Shown: positions 1 to 8,154, counted from the stretch's first letter. The stretch is 44,536 nucleotides of DNA from Deltaproteobacteria bacterium (GCA_024276465.1 JAJRXD010000057.1:1-44536), one strand, 5' to 3'. Made by a program: numbers and translations. Notes: generated from the sequence alone by a model not told the origin.

Positions 1-20
1 CGGCTTCCCGGCAAAGAGCA

Positions 21-100
21 TCTTCTGCAGCGGGTCCAAAAACTCGCCACGGCACAAAGGCCGTGCCTCAAACAGTTTGGACCCTTCATCTGCAGAAAGA
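21..100. repeat. Nested inverted repeat (palindromic intergenic element)
   Basis: Outer arms at 21-30 and 90-100 (both contain ctgcag), middle arms gggtccaaa (32-40) and tttggaccc (76-84), and inner arms cacggc (48-53) and gccgtg (60-65) nest in one another, so the strand can fold into a long cruciform or RNA hairpin. No convincing reading frame covers it. The stretch 101-290 holds nothing I can support; a 63-codon frame at 77-268 has no ribosome binding site and unnatural composition. The element resembles dispersed palindromic intergenic repeats; whether it is multi-copy cannot be seen here. Confidence 0.6.
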
Positions 101-290
101 CACTCATTGCCGGCTGCGGTGCAATGGGTTTTAAAAAAAAACACTTTACCACTTGGTATTTCAGGGTTATTACTGCCATTATTGCCTTTAGTGAGATTTG
201 ATGCCTTTTTTCGGGAAAACTCCTGGACCTTTTGTTTTTTCAGGATGCATACAACTTGCCCTTACTAATAAGAAATGTTAACATTAATTT

Positions 291-321
291 AACAGGTTGT
301 TGCTTGGGCAAACAACCTGTT
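291..321. other. Perfect 11-bp stem-loop
   Basis: aacaggttgtt (291-301) pairs perfectly with aacaacctgtt (311-321) around a 9-nt loop. It lies just upstream of an 8-codon frame (337-363, MKKWQCTD) and the 32-codon small gene. It lacks a T-run, so it is more likely a leader structure or operator than a terminator. Confidence 0.5.
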
Positions 322-382
322 AACAGGGGGTGGAAAATGAAAAAATGGCAATGTACAGATTAACAAAAAAGGAGAAAGACAA

Positions 383-481
383 ATGAGTAAATTAGAATGG
401 GCTGATGAACACAAAACCGGTGTGGCAAAAGGTGTTGACCCGGAAGCAATTGACCTGCTGAAACGCTACTTCGGGGAGTAA
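383..481 (+). CDS. 32-aa small ORF with rubrerythrin-linker-like sequence
   Basis: A 32-residue frame (starts MSKLEWADEH, ends KRYFGE) begins with ATG behind a good ribosome binding site (aaaggag, 371-374 core). From memory, the string WADEHKTGVAKGVDPE resembles the segment between the rubredoxin-like and ferritin-like parts of some rubrerythrin/NADH-peroxidase-type proteins. The 8-codon frame just upstream (337-363, MKKWQCTD) resembles the first residues of rubredoxin-like domains. Neither the rubredoxin cysteine knuckles nor the ferritin helices follow. It is either a genuine small protein or the stump of a decayed rubrerythrin gene. The ribosome binding site argues that the frame may still be translated. 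Confidence 0.45.
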   Translation: MSKLEWADEHKTGVAKGVDPEAIDLLKRYFGE

Positions 482-500
482 AACAACTTGAAAATATTGA

Positions 501-540
501 CTCCTCTGGGGTATAAAACCTTAGATTTCTCCCCCAGGAG
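501..540 (+). terminator. Possible terminator hairpin after the small ORF
   Basis: ctcc (501-504) plus tgggg (507-511) pairs with cccca (532-536) plus ggag (537-540), leaving a 2-nt bulge. A T-rich but interrupted stretch follows. It lies between the small ORF and the 89-aa gene and could end transcription partially; the weak T-tract keeps confidence low. Confidence 0.3.
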
Positions 541-602
541 AAAATTCGTTGTTTCTTGTTTAGACCTGGGATCCGAAGCTGACCTTTGAAAGGAGGCAAA
601 AA

Positions 603-872
603 ATGGATGAAAACAATACAAAAAAACCTTTTCCTATTCACAAAGATACCCCCGCTTTCTTTTGTATTGAGTGTGGAGCGGTTTCGCTTTTGGCGTCAAA
701 CATCTGCAAGCCACATGGCAGGGGAACCAAGGCGGACTGGTGCGGTATCAAGCATGCGGCCCGGCCTGACAAGTGCCATAACCACGTCAACAACCTGAGA
801 TACAGGTGCAAAAAGTGCGGCCAGGCTTCAGTAACCTTAGAACTGCTTTGTGATCCGGAGAAAATGGAATGA
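603..872 (+). CDS. Small Cys/His-rich (probable zinc-binding) protein, function unknown
   Basis: This 89-aa soluble protein starts at ATG 603 behind a strong aggagg site. It has eight cysteines (about residues 21, 24, 35, 47, 58, 69, 72, 83) and histidines at 38, 51, 59 and 61. CxxC pairs at 21/24 and 69/72 bracket a CNICKPH-type and CHNH segment. That spacing suggests one or two structural zinc sites in a zinc-ribbon-like fold. There is no signal peptide or membrane segment. It stands alone, closed by a strong terminator. I do not recognise a named family; a DNA/RNA-binding or adaptor role is possible but unproven. Confidence 0.7.
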   Translation: MDENNTKKPFPIHKDTPAFFCIECGAVSLLASNICKPHGRGTKADWCGIKHAARPDKCHNHVNNLRYRCKKCGQASVTLELLCDPEKME

Positions 873-907
873 ACCTTTACCGCTGTCCTGGAAGCGGGAC
901 AAGTAAT

Positions 908-947
908 GCTCCGGGCCCTCTGGGCCCGGAGCCCTGCTTATTTTTTG
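908..947 (+). terminator. Rho-independent terminator
   Basis: An 11-bp GC-rich stem (gctccgggccc, 908-918, with gggcccggagc, 922-932) closes on a 3-nt loop and is followed by a T-rich run (938-950). It ends the 89-aa gene and abuts the stop codon of the convergent YHS lipoprotein gene. Confidence 0.85.
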
Positions 948-1294
948 TTTTTACATTTTGACTGGCAGCCACCGCAACCGGTCTCAGGCAGGTTGCCGGC
1001 AGAATTAATCTCTTTACATGAATGTTGTCTGACAGCAAGGTTGTCACTATCAAGGATCTTGATATATTTTGTCGGGTTTTCTTTAAATCTGGCAATGCAC
1101 CCCGAGCAGCAAAAGTAGATCCGCCTTCCATCATAGTCAGCATAAACATCCCTGTTTATCTTCCCGCCCATAACAGGGCAGACTGTCTGGGGTCGTGTTT
1201 CTGATATCCTCTGTTTTGTTGCTGTGCATCCGGCAAAGATAAAAAAACCTATTATTACTACACTCAGTGCCCCAGACGTCTTAAAAATGCTCAT
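938..1294 (-). CDS. YHS-domain lipoprotein (metal-binding)
   Basis: This 118-aa protein has an N-terminal signal peptide ending in a lipobox (FAGC, lipidated Cys about 23), so it is probably membrane-anchored and faces the periplasm. Residues about 37-80 match a YHS domain: CPVMGGKI, then YFCCSGCIARF, the heavy-metal-binding pattern found in copper/silver ATPases and related proteins. The C-terminus is Cys-rich (CGGCQSKCKNKK). It starts at ATG 1294 behind AAGGAA, 43 bases downstream of hemB in the same direction, so the two are probably cotranscribed. A role in metal sensing or delivery is inferred; a metal for HemB or haem-related traffic would fit but is speculative. Confidence 0.8.
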   Translation of the reverse strand: MSIFKTSGALSVVIIGFFIFAGCTATKQRISETRPQTVCPVMGGKINRDVYADYDGRRIYFCCSGCIARFKENPTKYIKILDSDNLAVRQHSCKEINSAGNLPETGCGGCQSKCKNKK

Positions 1295-1337
1295 AAATTT
1301 TTCCTTTCTTTCTGAAAACCCTGGTTAGAATTGTTTT

Positions 1338-2315
1338 TTATCTGTTCAGCATCTGCGCAGCATCCTTTGCCGCATAGCTGATTATGATATCAGCCCCTGC
1401 TCTTTTAATAGACAAAAGGACTTCAGCCTGCAGAGCCTTTTCATCAATCCATCCCATGGCTGCCGCTGCTTTTATAAGAGAATATTCACCGCTTACATTA
1501 AAGGCAGCAGTTGGGTGACCAAAGGTTTCCTTAACTGTTTTAATAACATCAAGATACGCCAGGGCGGGCTTAACCATTACAATGTCAGCGCCTTCTTCTA
1601 TATCAAGCCTGACCGCCCTTATTGCTTCAGAAACATTTGCCGGGTCCATCTGGTATGTTTTTCTGCTGCCAAACGCTGGTGCTGAGTCTGCTGCATCGCG
1701 GAACGGGGCGTAAAACCCCGAGCAGTATTTTGCAGAATAAGACATGATTGGTATACCGGCAAAACCCTCAAGGTCAAGTGCTCTGCGAATATTGCCCACC
1801 CGCCCGTCCATCATGTCAGAGGGGGCAATCATGTCACTTCCGGCCATGGCATGTGTTACAGCCTGTCTTGCAAGAAGTTCAAGAGACAGGTCATTGTTTA
1901 TGGTTTTGTCGGGATCAACAATTCCGCAATGGCCGTGGTCTGTATATTCACACAGGCAGACATCAGTAATAACCGTAAGTTCAGGACAGAACTCTTTTAT
2001 TTTTTTTACTGCCTGCTGGATCACGCCGTTTTTGTCATGGGCAGAGCTTGCCATGCTGTCCTTAATCTCAGGGATTCCAAAAAGAAGCACGCCCGGTATC
2101 CCAAGAGAGTGAATTTGCTTTATCTCTTCTTTCAGCATGTCAACCGAGAACTGAAAAACCCCTGGCATGGATTCAACAGGTATCTTTTTTCCCTTTCCAT
2201 GAATAACAAACAGAGGGTATATTAAATCATCAACTGACAGCACAGTCTCTTTTACCAGATTTCTCAGGCTGCGGCTGGCACGCAACCGCCTTAATCTTGT
2301 GGCAGGAAACGCCAT
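1338..2315 (-). CDS. hemB: Porphobilinogen synthase (delta-aminolevulinate dehydratase)
   Basis: HemB condenses two 5-aminolevulinate molecules to porphobilinogen in cytosolic tetrapyrrole synthesis (haem, sirohaem, cobalamin). The 325-aa length is normal. The zinc-type metal site is intact: DVCLCEYTDHGHC supplies Cys120, Cys122 and Cys130. The two active-site lysines are present in SYSAKYCSG (Lys196) and MVKPALAYLD (Lys249, Schiff base). Start ATG 2315 follows AGGGGA at suitable spacing. It is followed by the YHS lipoprotein gene and is divergent from the cupin/cysteine operon, sharing a 283-bp spacer with it. Identification is secure. Confidence 0.97.
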   Translation of the reverse strand: MAFPATRLRRLRASRSLRNLVKETVLSVDDLIYPLFVIHGKGKKIPVESMPGVFQFSVDMLKEEIKQIHSLGIPGVLLFGIPEIKDSMASSAHDKNGVIQQAVKKIKEFCPELTVITDVCLCEYTDHGHCGIVDPDKTINNDLSLELLARQAVTHAMAGSDMIAPSDMMDGRVGNIRRALDLEGFAGIPIMSYSAKYCSGFYAPFRDAADSAPAFGSRKTYQMDPANVSEAIRAVRLDIEEGADIVMVKPALAYLDVIKTVKETFGHPTAAFNVSGEYSLIKAAAAMGWIDEKALQAEVLLSIKRAGADIIISYAAKDAAQMLNR

Positions 2316-2484
2316 GAAAAAAATCCCCTAAAAGTATTGCTGAACAGATTGCTCAAACACTGTCATTGCTGTAAAATTTGGTTTTCATGAAAATTTTGGT
2401 CCATATCAACAGTCCATATCAGGATTTGCTTTTTAAGCAGCCTTCTGATATACTTCAGAGCTTTTTATGGGTTTAAATCTTCAG

Positions 2485-2556
2485 CAGCCTGCATTTTTGG
2501 AGGCTGTATCAAGTCAGGCATGACCTTGATACCCTGCTGCCCGGATGCTTTGTAAT
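2485..2556 (+). promoter_or_regulatory. Hairpin plus operator-like dyad upstream of the cysteine operon
   Basis: Within the 2316-2598 spacer, cagcct (2485-2490) pairs with aggctg (2501-2506). It is followed directly by the dyad 2507-2531 (arms tatcaagtca and tgaccttgata, one bulged base). The right arm contains ttgata (2526-2531), a possible -35 box, with tgtaat at 2551-2556 as a possible -10 (19-bp spacing, slightly long). A repressor bound to the dyad would cover the -35. This is inference; the rest of the spacer shows nothing else clear. Confidence 0.3.
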
Positions 2557-2598
2557 TTCACTTATATGTAATTATATTGTGTTTATGGAGGTTATACA

Positions 2599-2949
2599 AT
2601 GAAAAAAGTAAGCCTGTCTGATGTGAAAAAGGTAAATGTAACCATGGAAGGCGCAAAAAACGTCTTCAAGCAGGTTCCTTTGTCCAGAGAGGACGGCGCG
2701 CCGGTGTTTTCTTTCCGTGTGTTTACCGTGGGCCCGAAGGGCCACACCCCCTACCATAAGCACGATTTTGAACACCTGAATTTTATAATAGAGGGGCATG
2801 GGGCCATGGTGTCTGAAAGCGGAGAAGAAACTGAAATAAAAAAAGGTGACTTTGCAATGGTCCTTCCCAATGAAGTGCATCAGTATAAAAACAGATCGGA
2901 CAGCGAGCCTTTTGTTTTTATTTGTGCGGTTCCAAAGGAATATGAGTAA
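2599..2949 (+). CDS. Cupin-domain protein
   Basis: A 116-aa single-domain cupin. Motif 1 (KGHTPYHKHDFEHLNF) supplies His53, His55 and His59 or Glu58. Motif 2 (GDFAMVLPNEVHQYKN) supplies His94, forming a typical one-metal site. Start ATG 2599 has a clear ggagg (2586-2590). Its stop codon overlaps the start of the cysteine desulfidase-type gene by one base, so the two are translationally coupled. Small cupins can be thiol dioxygenases, sugar isomerases or ligand sensors. The context suggests a role in cysteine or sulfide metabolism, for example as a sensor or accessory of the lyase, but substrate and reaction are not known. Confidence 0.85.
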   Translation: MKKVSLSDVKKVNVTMEGAKNVFKQVPLSREDGAPVFSFRVFTVGPKGHTPYHKHDFEHLNFIIEGHGAMVSESGEETEIKKGDFAMVLPNEVHQYKNRSDSEPFVFICAVPKEYE

Positions 2950-4304
2950 TGGATGTTAAAAAATTCTTAAAGGACAATGTCAAGCCTGCCACAGGATGCA
3001 CTGAGCCGATAGCTGTAGGCTATGCAACATCTTTAGCCTATCATGCTTTACATGGTTTTGATTTAGAAGACGGAACAATTGTTAAAGGCAGAAAACCACC
3101 CGCCCCTGAAATTGACCGCATTGAGAGAATAACTATCAAGACAGACAGGAACATTTATAAAAACGCCATGGCTGTCTGCATTCCAGGAACTCATGACCAG
3201 AAGGGTTTGCCTGTTGCTGCGGCCCTTGGTCTGTATTGTGATCCAGCCAAAGAACTTAACCTGTTTGAAGACATAAGTCCCGAAATCGCAGCTAAAGCAG
3301 ATAAAATTTTAGGTTCTAATAAAATCGCAGTTGAGAAAATCAGCGATACAAACAGGAAACCTGACCTTAACATACAGATTAATCTGATTTACAGAATAAG
3401 TTCTGACAGCATTGAGACCAGAACCGCATTTGTTGAGATGCAGCATCAGCATGACAATATAAGCAGAATAGAGGTTAATGAAAAAACGGTTTTCAAGCTG
3501 TTCGCGGAGCAGGATTCTGAAAAAGAAAAGGAGTTTCCCTCTGCCTTAAAGGATCTGGTAAAAATTGCAAAAAACCTCTCAGACGAAGAGATAGAAGATG
3601 TCAATACCGGAATTTTAATGAATAACAGAATTGCAGAAGAGGGTTTGAACTCAGAATATGGCCTGAAAGTTGGAAAACATCTTGAAGCCCAGCTTGCCGG
3701 GGGGATTATTGACAACAGTATTGTAAGTGAACTGAAAATCAGGACTGCTTCAGCAGGAGATGCGCGTATGGGTGGTGCAAAGCTTTCTGTGATGACCACT
3801 TCCGGTTCGGGCAATCAGGGCCTTCTGGCTTTAATTCCCATTGCAGTTATTGGTGAGAGGAAGAATGCCGGAAAAAAAAAGATGTGTGAAGCTGCCATGC
3901 TGTCACATCTGGTTACCTGTCTTGCCGCAAGGCAGTCCGGAGATTTGTCTGCTATCTGCGGATGTGCAATTAAAGCAGGATTCGGGGCAGCGGCCGGAGC
4001 TGCTTATCTTCTGGGCGGAGGCATTGATGAAATCAATAATGCCATAAACATTCTGGCCGCAAATCTCACAGGAATGATCTGTGACGGAGCAAAGGAATCC
4101 TGTGCTTTAAAGCTTTATACTGCAGCAGCAGCTGCTGCAGAAAGTGCTTTTATGGCTGTCTCCGGAATGAAAGTTTCATCTGACAGTGGAATTATCTTTC
4201 CTGAAGCAGAGGAAACAATAAAAGCCATTGGGAAAATATCTTTTTCCATGATTCCGGCAGATGTGGAGATTGTAAAAATAATGCAGGAAAAAGGGATTAT
4301 TTAA
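2949..4304 (+). CDS. cyuA: L-cysteine desulfidase / serine dehydratase-like Fe-S lyase (CyuA/UPF0597 family)
   Basis: This 451-aa protein belongs to the UPF0597 (formerly YhaM) group of Fe-S lyases that break L-cysteine into pyruvate, ammonia and sulfide. Family marks visible: KPATGCTEP near the N-terminus (Cys17), a TTSGSGNQG substrate loop (about 283-291), CGCAIKAGFGAAAG (Cys337, Cys339) and ICDGAKESC (Cys378, Cys385). Archaeal members hold a [4Fe-4S] cluster with conserved cysteines in corresponding regions. The length is as expected. It is coupled to the cupin upstream (TAATG overlap) and lies 16 bases before an NSS transporter, so uptake and degradation of an amino acid, most likely cysteine, is the natural reading. 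Serine as substrate cannot be excluded. Confidence 0.88.
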   Translation: MDVKKFLKDNVKPATGCTEPIAVGYATSLAYHALHGFDLEDGTIVKGRKPPAPEIDRIERITIKTDRNIYKNAMAVCIPGTHDQKGLPVAAALGLYCDPAKELNLFEDISPEIAAKADKILGSNKIAVEKISDTNRKPDLNIQINLIYRISSDSIETRTAFVEMQHQHDNISRIEVNEKTVFKLFAEQDSEKEKEFPSALKDLVKIAKNLSDEEIEDVNTGILMNNRIAEEGLNSEYGLKVGKHLEAQLAGGIIDNSIVSELKIRTASAGDARMGGAKLSVMTTSGSGNQGLLALIPIAVIGERKNAGKKKMCEAAMLSHLVTCLAARQSGDLSAICGCAIKAGFGAAAGAAYLLGGGIDEINNAINILAANLTGMICDGAKESCALKLYTAAAAAAESAFMAVSGMKVSSDSGIIFPEAEETIKAIGKISFSMIPADVEIVKIMQEKGII

Positions 4305-4320
4305 AGAAAGAAGAGAAAAC

Positions 4321-5676
4321 ATGGCTCAGCAAAACAATCAGGGAAGAGAGCAGTGGGCGAGCAAAATAGGGTTTGTGCTTGCTGCAGCAGGTTCTGCAAT
4401 AGGTCTTGGCAACATCTGGAGATTTCCCTACAAGGCCGGACAGTACGGGGGCGGAGCCTTTGTTCTTGCCTATATTCTGGCTACATTCCTGATAGGCATT
4501 CCACTGATGATAGCAGAATTCAGTATGGGCAGGAGCACTCAGAAAAGCCCGGTTGGTGCTTTAAAGAAACTGCGCGACAGCAGGTTCTGGCCCCTTGTGG
4601 GGTGGATGGGCATCTGTTCAGCCTTTATAGTTCTTTCATATTACAGTGTTGTGGGGGGGTGGATATTAAACTATATTTATGAATCCTGTTTCAGCAGTTT
4701 TCAGACAGGCATGGCCGGGGTAAGGTTTGAAGAACTTCTTGCCCGGCCAGGGCAGCAGATGCTGTGGCACTTTTTGTTTATGGCCATTACTGTATTTATC
4801 GTCCGGGGGGGGGTTAAGTCCGGCATAGAAAAATGCAGCAAAATTCTGATGCCTTCTCTTATGGTCATTCTTTTCATTCTTATGGTCAATTCTCTGATGT
4901 CTTCCGGGGCTGGTGAAGGCATTCGTTTTTTGATGAAACCCGACTTTTCCAAGTTGACACGGGCAGGCATTCTGGAGGCTATGGGACATGCCTTTTTTTC
5001 ATTAAGCCTTGGAATGGGAGCAATGATTACCTATGGGAGCTACCTTGACAAAGGCACAAATATTTCTGTTTCAGTGCTTCAGATAGTTGCCCTGAACACA
5101 TTTTACGCCATCATGGCAGGCCTCATGGTTTTTCCGGTTGTTTTTACTTACAATGTTGATCCGGGCATGGGGCCGGGTCTTTTCTTTGTTACCATGCCCG
5201 AAATTTTTGCCAGAATGCCCGGGGGACAGATTATCGGGTTCTTTTTCTTTGTAATGGTGGTATTTGCAGCTATTACCTCAGCAGTCTCTCTTTTAGAGGT
5301 TGTGGTTTCATATTTTATAGATCAGCTTGGATGGTCACGGGAGAAAGCAAATTATCTGCTGGGATCTGTTATTTTCTTAGCAGGGATTCCCTCAGCCCTG
5401 TCCTCAAACATCCTGAAAACAGTGACACTGTTTGGCGGGAAAAACATTTTTGATTCACTGGACTTTCTTGCATCCAATTATATTATGCCGATAGGAGGAC
5501 TTCTAACCGCTGTTTTTGTCGGGTGGGTACTTACAAAACAGGAAAAAGAGCCTGAACTGAAATGCGGGGAGGGATCGTTCCATTTTTACGGCATATGGAA
5601 TGTTCTCATAAAATATGTTGTTCCGGTGGCGCTTGTAATTGTTCTGCTTTACACGACAGGCATCATGAATTTTTAA
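4321..5676 (+). CDS. Na+-dependent amino acid transporter, NSS (SNF) family
   Basis: A 451-aa inner-membrane protein with 11-12 hydrophobic segments and the LeuT fold. The N-terminus carries the family signature for the broken first helix, GSAIGLGNIWRFPY (about 30-43), which binds sodium and substrate in LeuT, TnaT and MhsT. It starts at ATG 4321 after a purine-rich aagaag site and closes the cupin-lyase operon. Bacterial NSS proteins import amino acids such as Leu, Trp or Tyr with sodium. Next to a CyuA-type lyase the likely cargo is cysteine, in place of the unrelated CyuP used by E. coli. Substrate is inferred from neighbours only. Confidence 0.92.
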   Translation: MAQQNNQGREQWASKIGFVLAAAGSAIGLGNIWRFPYKAGQYGGGAFVLAYILATFLIGIPLMIAEFSMGRSTQKSPVGALKKLRDSRFWPLVGWMGICSAFIVLSYYSVVGGWILNYIYESCFSSFQTGMAGVRFEELLARPGQQMLWHFLFMAITVFIVRGGVKSGIEKCSKILMPSLMVILFILMVNSLMSSGAGEGIRFLMKPDFSKLTRAGILEAMGHAFFSLSLGMGAMITYGSYLDKGTNISVSVLQIVALNTFYAIMAGLMVFPVVFTYNVDPGMGPGLFFVTMPEIFARMPGGQIIGFFFFVMVVFAAITSAVSLLEVVVSYFIDQLGWSREKANYLLGSVIFLAGIPSALSSNILKTVTLFGGKNIFDSLDFLASNYIMPIGGLLTAVFVGWVLTKQEKEPELKCGEGSFHFYGIWNVLIKYVVPVALVIVLLYTTGIMNF

Positions 5677-5682
5677 AAAACC

Positions 5683-5712
5683 TTGACACGATATTATAAA
5701 GGCGATTATTTT
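5683..5712 (+). promoter_or_regulatory. Probable sigma-70 promoter of the RND/envelope cluster
   Basis: A perfect -35 box ttgaca (5683-5688) is followed after 18 bases by tattttat-like sequence (tattttat core 5707-5712 as -10), in the 112-bp gap before the RND gene. A second weaker pair (ttgact, then tattat after 19 bases) lies further downstream in the same gap. No terminator for the transporter gene is seen. Confidence 0.4.
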
Positions 5713-5788
5713 ATAAACTTGACTTTTCAGGAGTTCTTCAAAATATTATGAAAAAGTGTATTTATAATACAAAACAGGAGGTATTGTC

Positions 5789-8143
5789 TTGGAAAAATTT
5801 GCTGATTTTTTAATACGAAGAAGAATAATGGTCATGGTTTCTGTTCTCCTGGCCACTGTATACTTTGCCTGCCAGTTGCAGGACCTGAAAATTTACACCT
5901 CGTTTGACGACCTCCTTCCTCAAAACCATCCCTTTGTAAAGCTCCACAATCAATTCAGGTCTGTTTTCGGGGGAGCCAATCAGGTTACCATGATGCTGGA
6001 AGTTAAAGAGGGCGATATCTTTAATGTAAAGACTCTGGAAAAAATAAAGTTTCTGGATGAAAATCTGCCGAAGGTTCCAGGGGTTGACCCATACAAGGTC
6101 ATGTCCCTTGCCTCAAGAAAGATGAAGGAGATTATAAGGTCAGCAGGAACAATGAGAATAAATACGGTTATGTTCCCTGAAATACCAAAGACAGCAGAGG
6201 AGTTAGAGGATTTGAAATGGAGGGTCTATGGCAATGGCATGTGCTTTGGCTCTTTTGTCTCATATGACACAAAAAAAGCACTGATTACAGCGGATTTTTT
6301 TGATGAAGAGGTTGACTATGCAGTGGTATTTAACAGGCTTCAGGATCTGCGCAAAAAGGTGGAGGATGAAAATCATATCCTGTCCATAGCCGGAACACCC
6401 ATGCATTTCGGATATGTCTGGTATTATTCCAAAGGGGTGGTCCTTGTTATGGCAGGGTGCCTTCTGGTAATTCTTTTATTCCTCTATTTTTACTTCCGCT
6501 CTATTCAGGGGGTGGTGGTGCCTTTTGTCTCCGGCCTGGTCAGCGGAATATGGGGTCTGGGGATTATGTCTTTGCTGGGCTACAACCTGGACCCCCTTAT
6601 AATGGTCATACCGTTCCTTCTTGCTCTTATGACCATCAGGCACGCCATGCAAAAACTGGTAAGATATACGGAAGAGTTCATGGCTGAGGGAGACGGAAAA
6701 AAAGCATCACGAAACGTTATTGTCCACATGTTTTCAGCAGGAATAACAGGAATCATTACCGACAGTTTCGGCATAGCCTTAATTGCAATTGCCGCAATTC
6801 CAATTCTGCAAAAAACTGCAATTGTGTGCGCCCTCTGGGCAATACCCACACTTATAGTTGCGCTTATCTTTACACCCGTACTGCTCTCTTTTATGCCTGT
6901 ATCTGAAAGACTTAAGGCTCAGTACAGGGCAAGGGCGGAAAACAACAGTGAAAAACCTGCATTTATGGACCGGATGCTGACTGCTTTCGGCAACTGGATA
7001 TTAAAAAGAGGGAAGTGGTATGTGGTGGCTACCTGTGCCCTCCTTATTGTTTTTGGATGGATAGGTGCTGAGCGAATTACAGTGGGAAGCCTGCTGCCCG
7101 GATCTTCAATACTGTGGCCCCACCAGCGTTTCAACCAGGATGCCCTGCGGATAGTCAAATCAATGCCCCTGTTAAATCCCATATATATAATTGTGGAGGG
7201 AGACAGGGCTGATGCGCTGCGCAATGCAGATGTAATCCGGGCAATGTATAAATTCAGCCGGTTTCTCAACAAAAAAGTCCCGGGGGTTATTTTTGCCAGA
7301 TCTGTTGTTGACAGGCTTCCTTCAAACAACACGGGTGGTGGTGACGGTGATCCGCGCTGGAAGTTTCTGGTTAAAGATAATGCGGAACTGGAACATACTC
7401 TGACCAGGCTTATGTTCAGGGGAGGCCCGGGGTCGTGGGATAAATATGCCACCATGGACCTGCGTCATGCAAATATTATGGCATACTGTGCAAGCAAATC
7501 AGCAGGCCTTGTCAGGTTAATAGTGGCAACAATTGAAAAATATTTTAAAGACCATCCTGAACTGCAGAAACTGCCTGATGTGAAGTTCAGAATGGCTGCC
7601 GGGCCCATCGGGGTGGAGGCAGCGGGAAACCAGGTGGTGGCAGAGGCCCAGATATGGAACCTGAGCCTTGCTCTTATCGGGCTGTTCCTCTTCTGCACAG
7701 TCAATTTTCGCAGTATTGCCGCGGGTTTTATTCTGACCCTTCCCCTTGCCATCTCCAACCTTATAGGCTTTGCCCTGATGGCTGTCTATGGCATAGGACT
7801 TACTGTTGCGACCTATCCAGTATCTTCTGTTGCCATCGGGCTGGGTGTGGATTATGGAATTTACTTTCTGAGCAGGCTGAAGGAGGAGATGGAGGTGGAT
7901 GGTGATGTAAATGCAGCTATTATGAGAACAATGACCTCCAACGGGAAGGCCATAATTGTTATTGGAACAACCCTTACTCTGGGACTGTTGGTATGGCTGT
8001 TTTCAAGTCTCAGGTTTCAGGCGGAAATGGGGGCTCTTCTTGCTATCCTTTTAATGCTGAATATGTTTGGAGCTTTACTTCTGGTGCCAAGCATGGTACT
8101 TATAATGAAGCCAAAATTTATTTCCAGAATCAGGGGAATGTAA
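5789..8143 (+). CDS. RND-superfamily exporter, MMPL/HAE3 type
   Basis: A 784-aa inner-membrane protein with the duplicated RND layout: an N-terminal helix, a large periplasmic loop (about 40-205), a block of helices (about 210-380), a second periplasmic loop (about 435-620), then a second helix block with ATYPVSSVAIGLGVDYGIYF. It is shorter than AcrB-type pumps, as expected for HAE3/MMPL/hopanoid-type lipid exporters. The start is TTG 5789 behind aggaggt at 6-base spacing; the next ATG lies 13 codons in with no such site. It leads a cluster of secreted and outer-membrane proteins, so proton-driven movement of a hydrophobic molecule out of the inner membrane is the likely role. Cargo unknown. 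Confidence 0.9.
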   Translation: MEKFADFLIRRRIMVMVSVLLATVYFACQLQDLKIYTSFDDLLPQNHPFVKLHNQFRSVFGGANQVTMMLEVKEGDIFNVKTLEKIKFLDENLPKVPGVDPYKVMSLASRKMKEIIRSAGTMRINTVMFPEIPKTAEELEDLKWRVYGNGMCFGSFVSYDTKKALITADFFDEEVDYAVVFNRLQDLRKKVEDENHILSIAGTPMHFGYVWYYSKGVVLVMAGCLLVILLFLYFYFRSIQGVVVPFVSGLVSGIWGLGIMSLLGYNLDPLIMVIPFLLALMTIRHAMQKLVRYTEEFMAEGDGKKASRNVIVHMFSAGITGIITDSFGIALIAIAAIPILQKTAIVCALWAIPTLIVALIFTPVLLSFMPVSERLKAQYRARAENNSEKPAFMDRMLTAFGNWILKRGKWYVVATCALLIVFGWIGAERITVGSLLPGSSILWPHQRFNQDALRIVKSMPLLNPIYIIVEGDRADALRNADVIRAMYKFSRFLNKKVPGVIFARSVVDRLPSNNTGGGDGDPRWKFLVKDNAELEHTLTRLMFRGGPGSWDKYATMDLRHANIMAYCASKSAGLVRLIVATIEKYFKDHPELQKLPDVKFRMAAGPIGVEAAGNQVVAEAQIWNLSLALIGLFLFCTVNFRSIAAGFILTLPLAISNLIGFALMAVYGIGLTVATYPVSSVAIGLGVDYGIYFLSRLKEEMEVDGDVNAAIMRTMTSNGKAIIVIGTTLTLGLLVWLFSSLRFQAEMGALLAILLMLNMFGALLLVPSMVLIMKPKFISRIRGM

Positions 8144-8154
8144 AAAAAGAGTAG

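Noticed and set aside
77-268. 63-codon plus-strand frame near the left edge
   Set aside because: It begins inside the nested palindrome, has no ribosome binding site and shows no protein-like composition.
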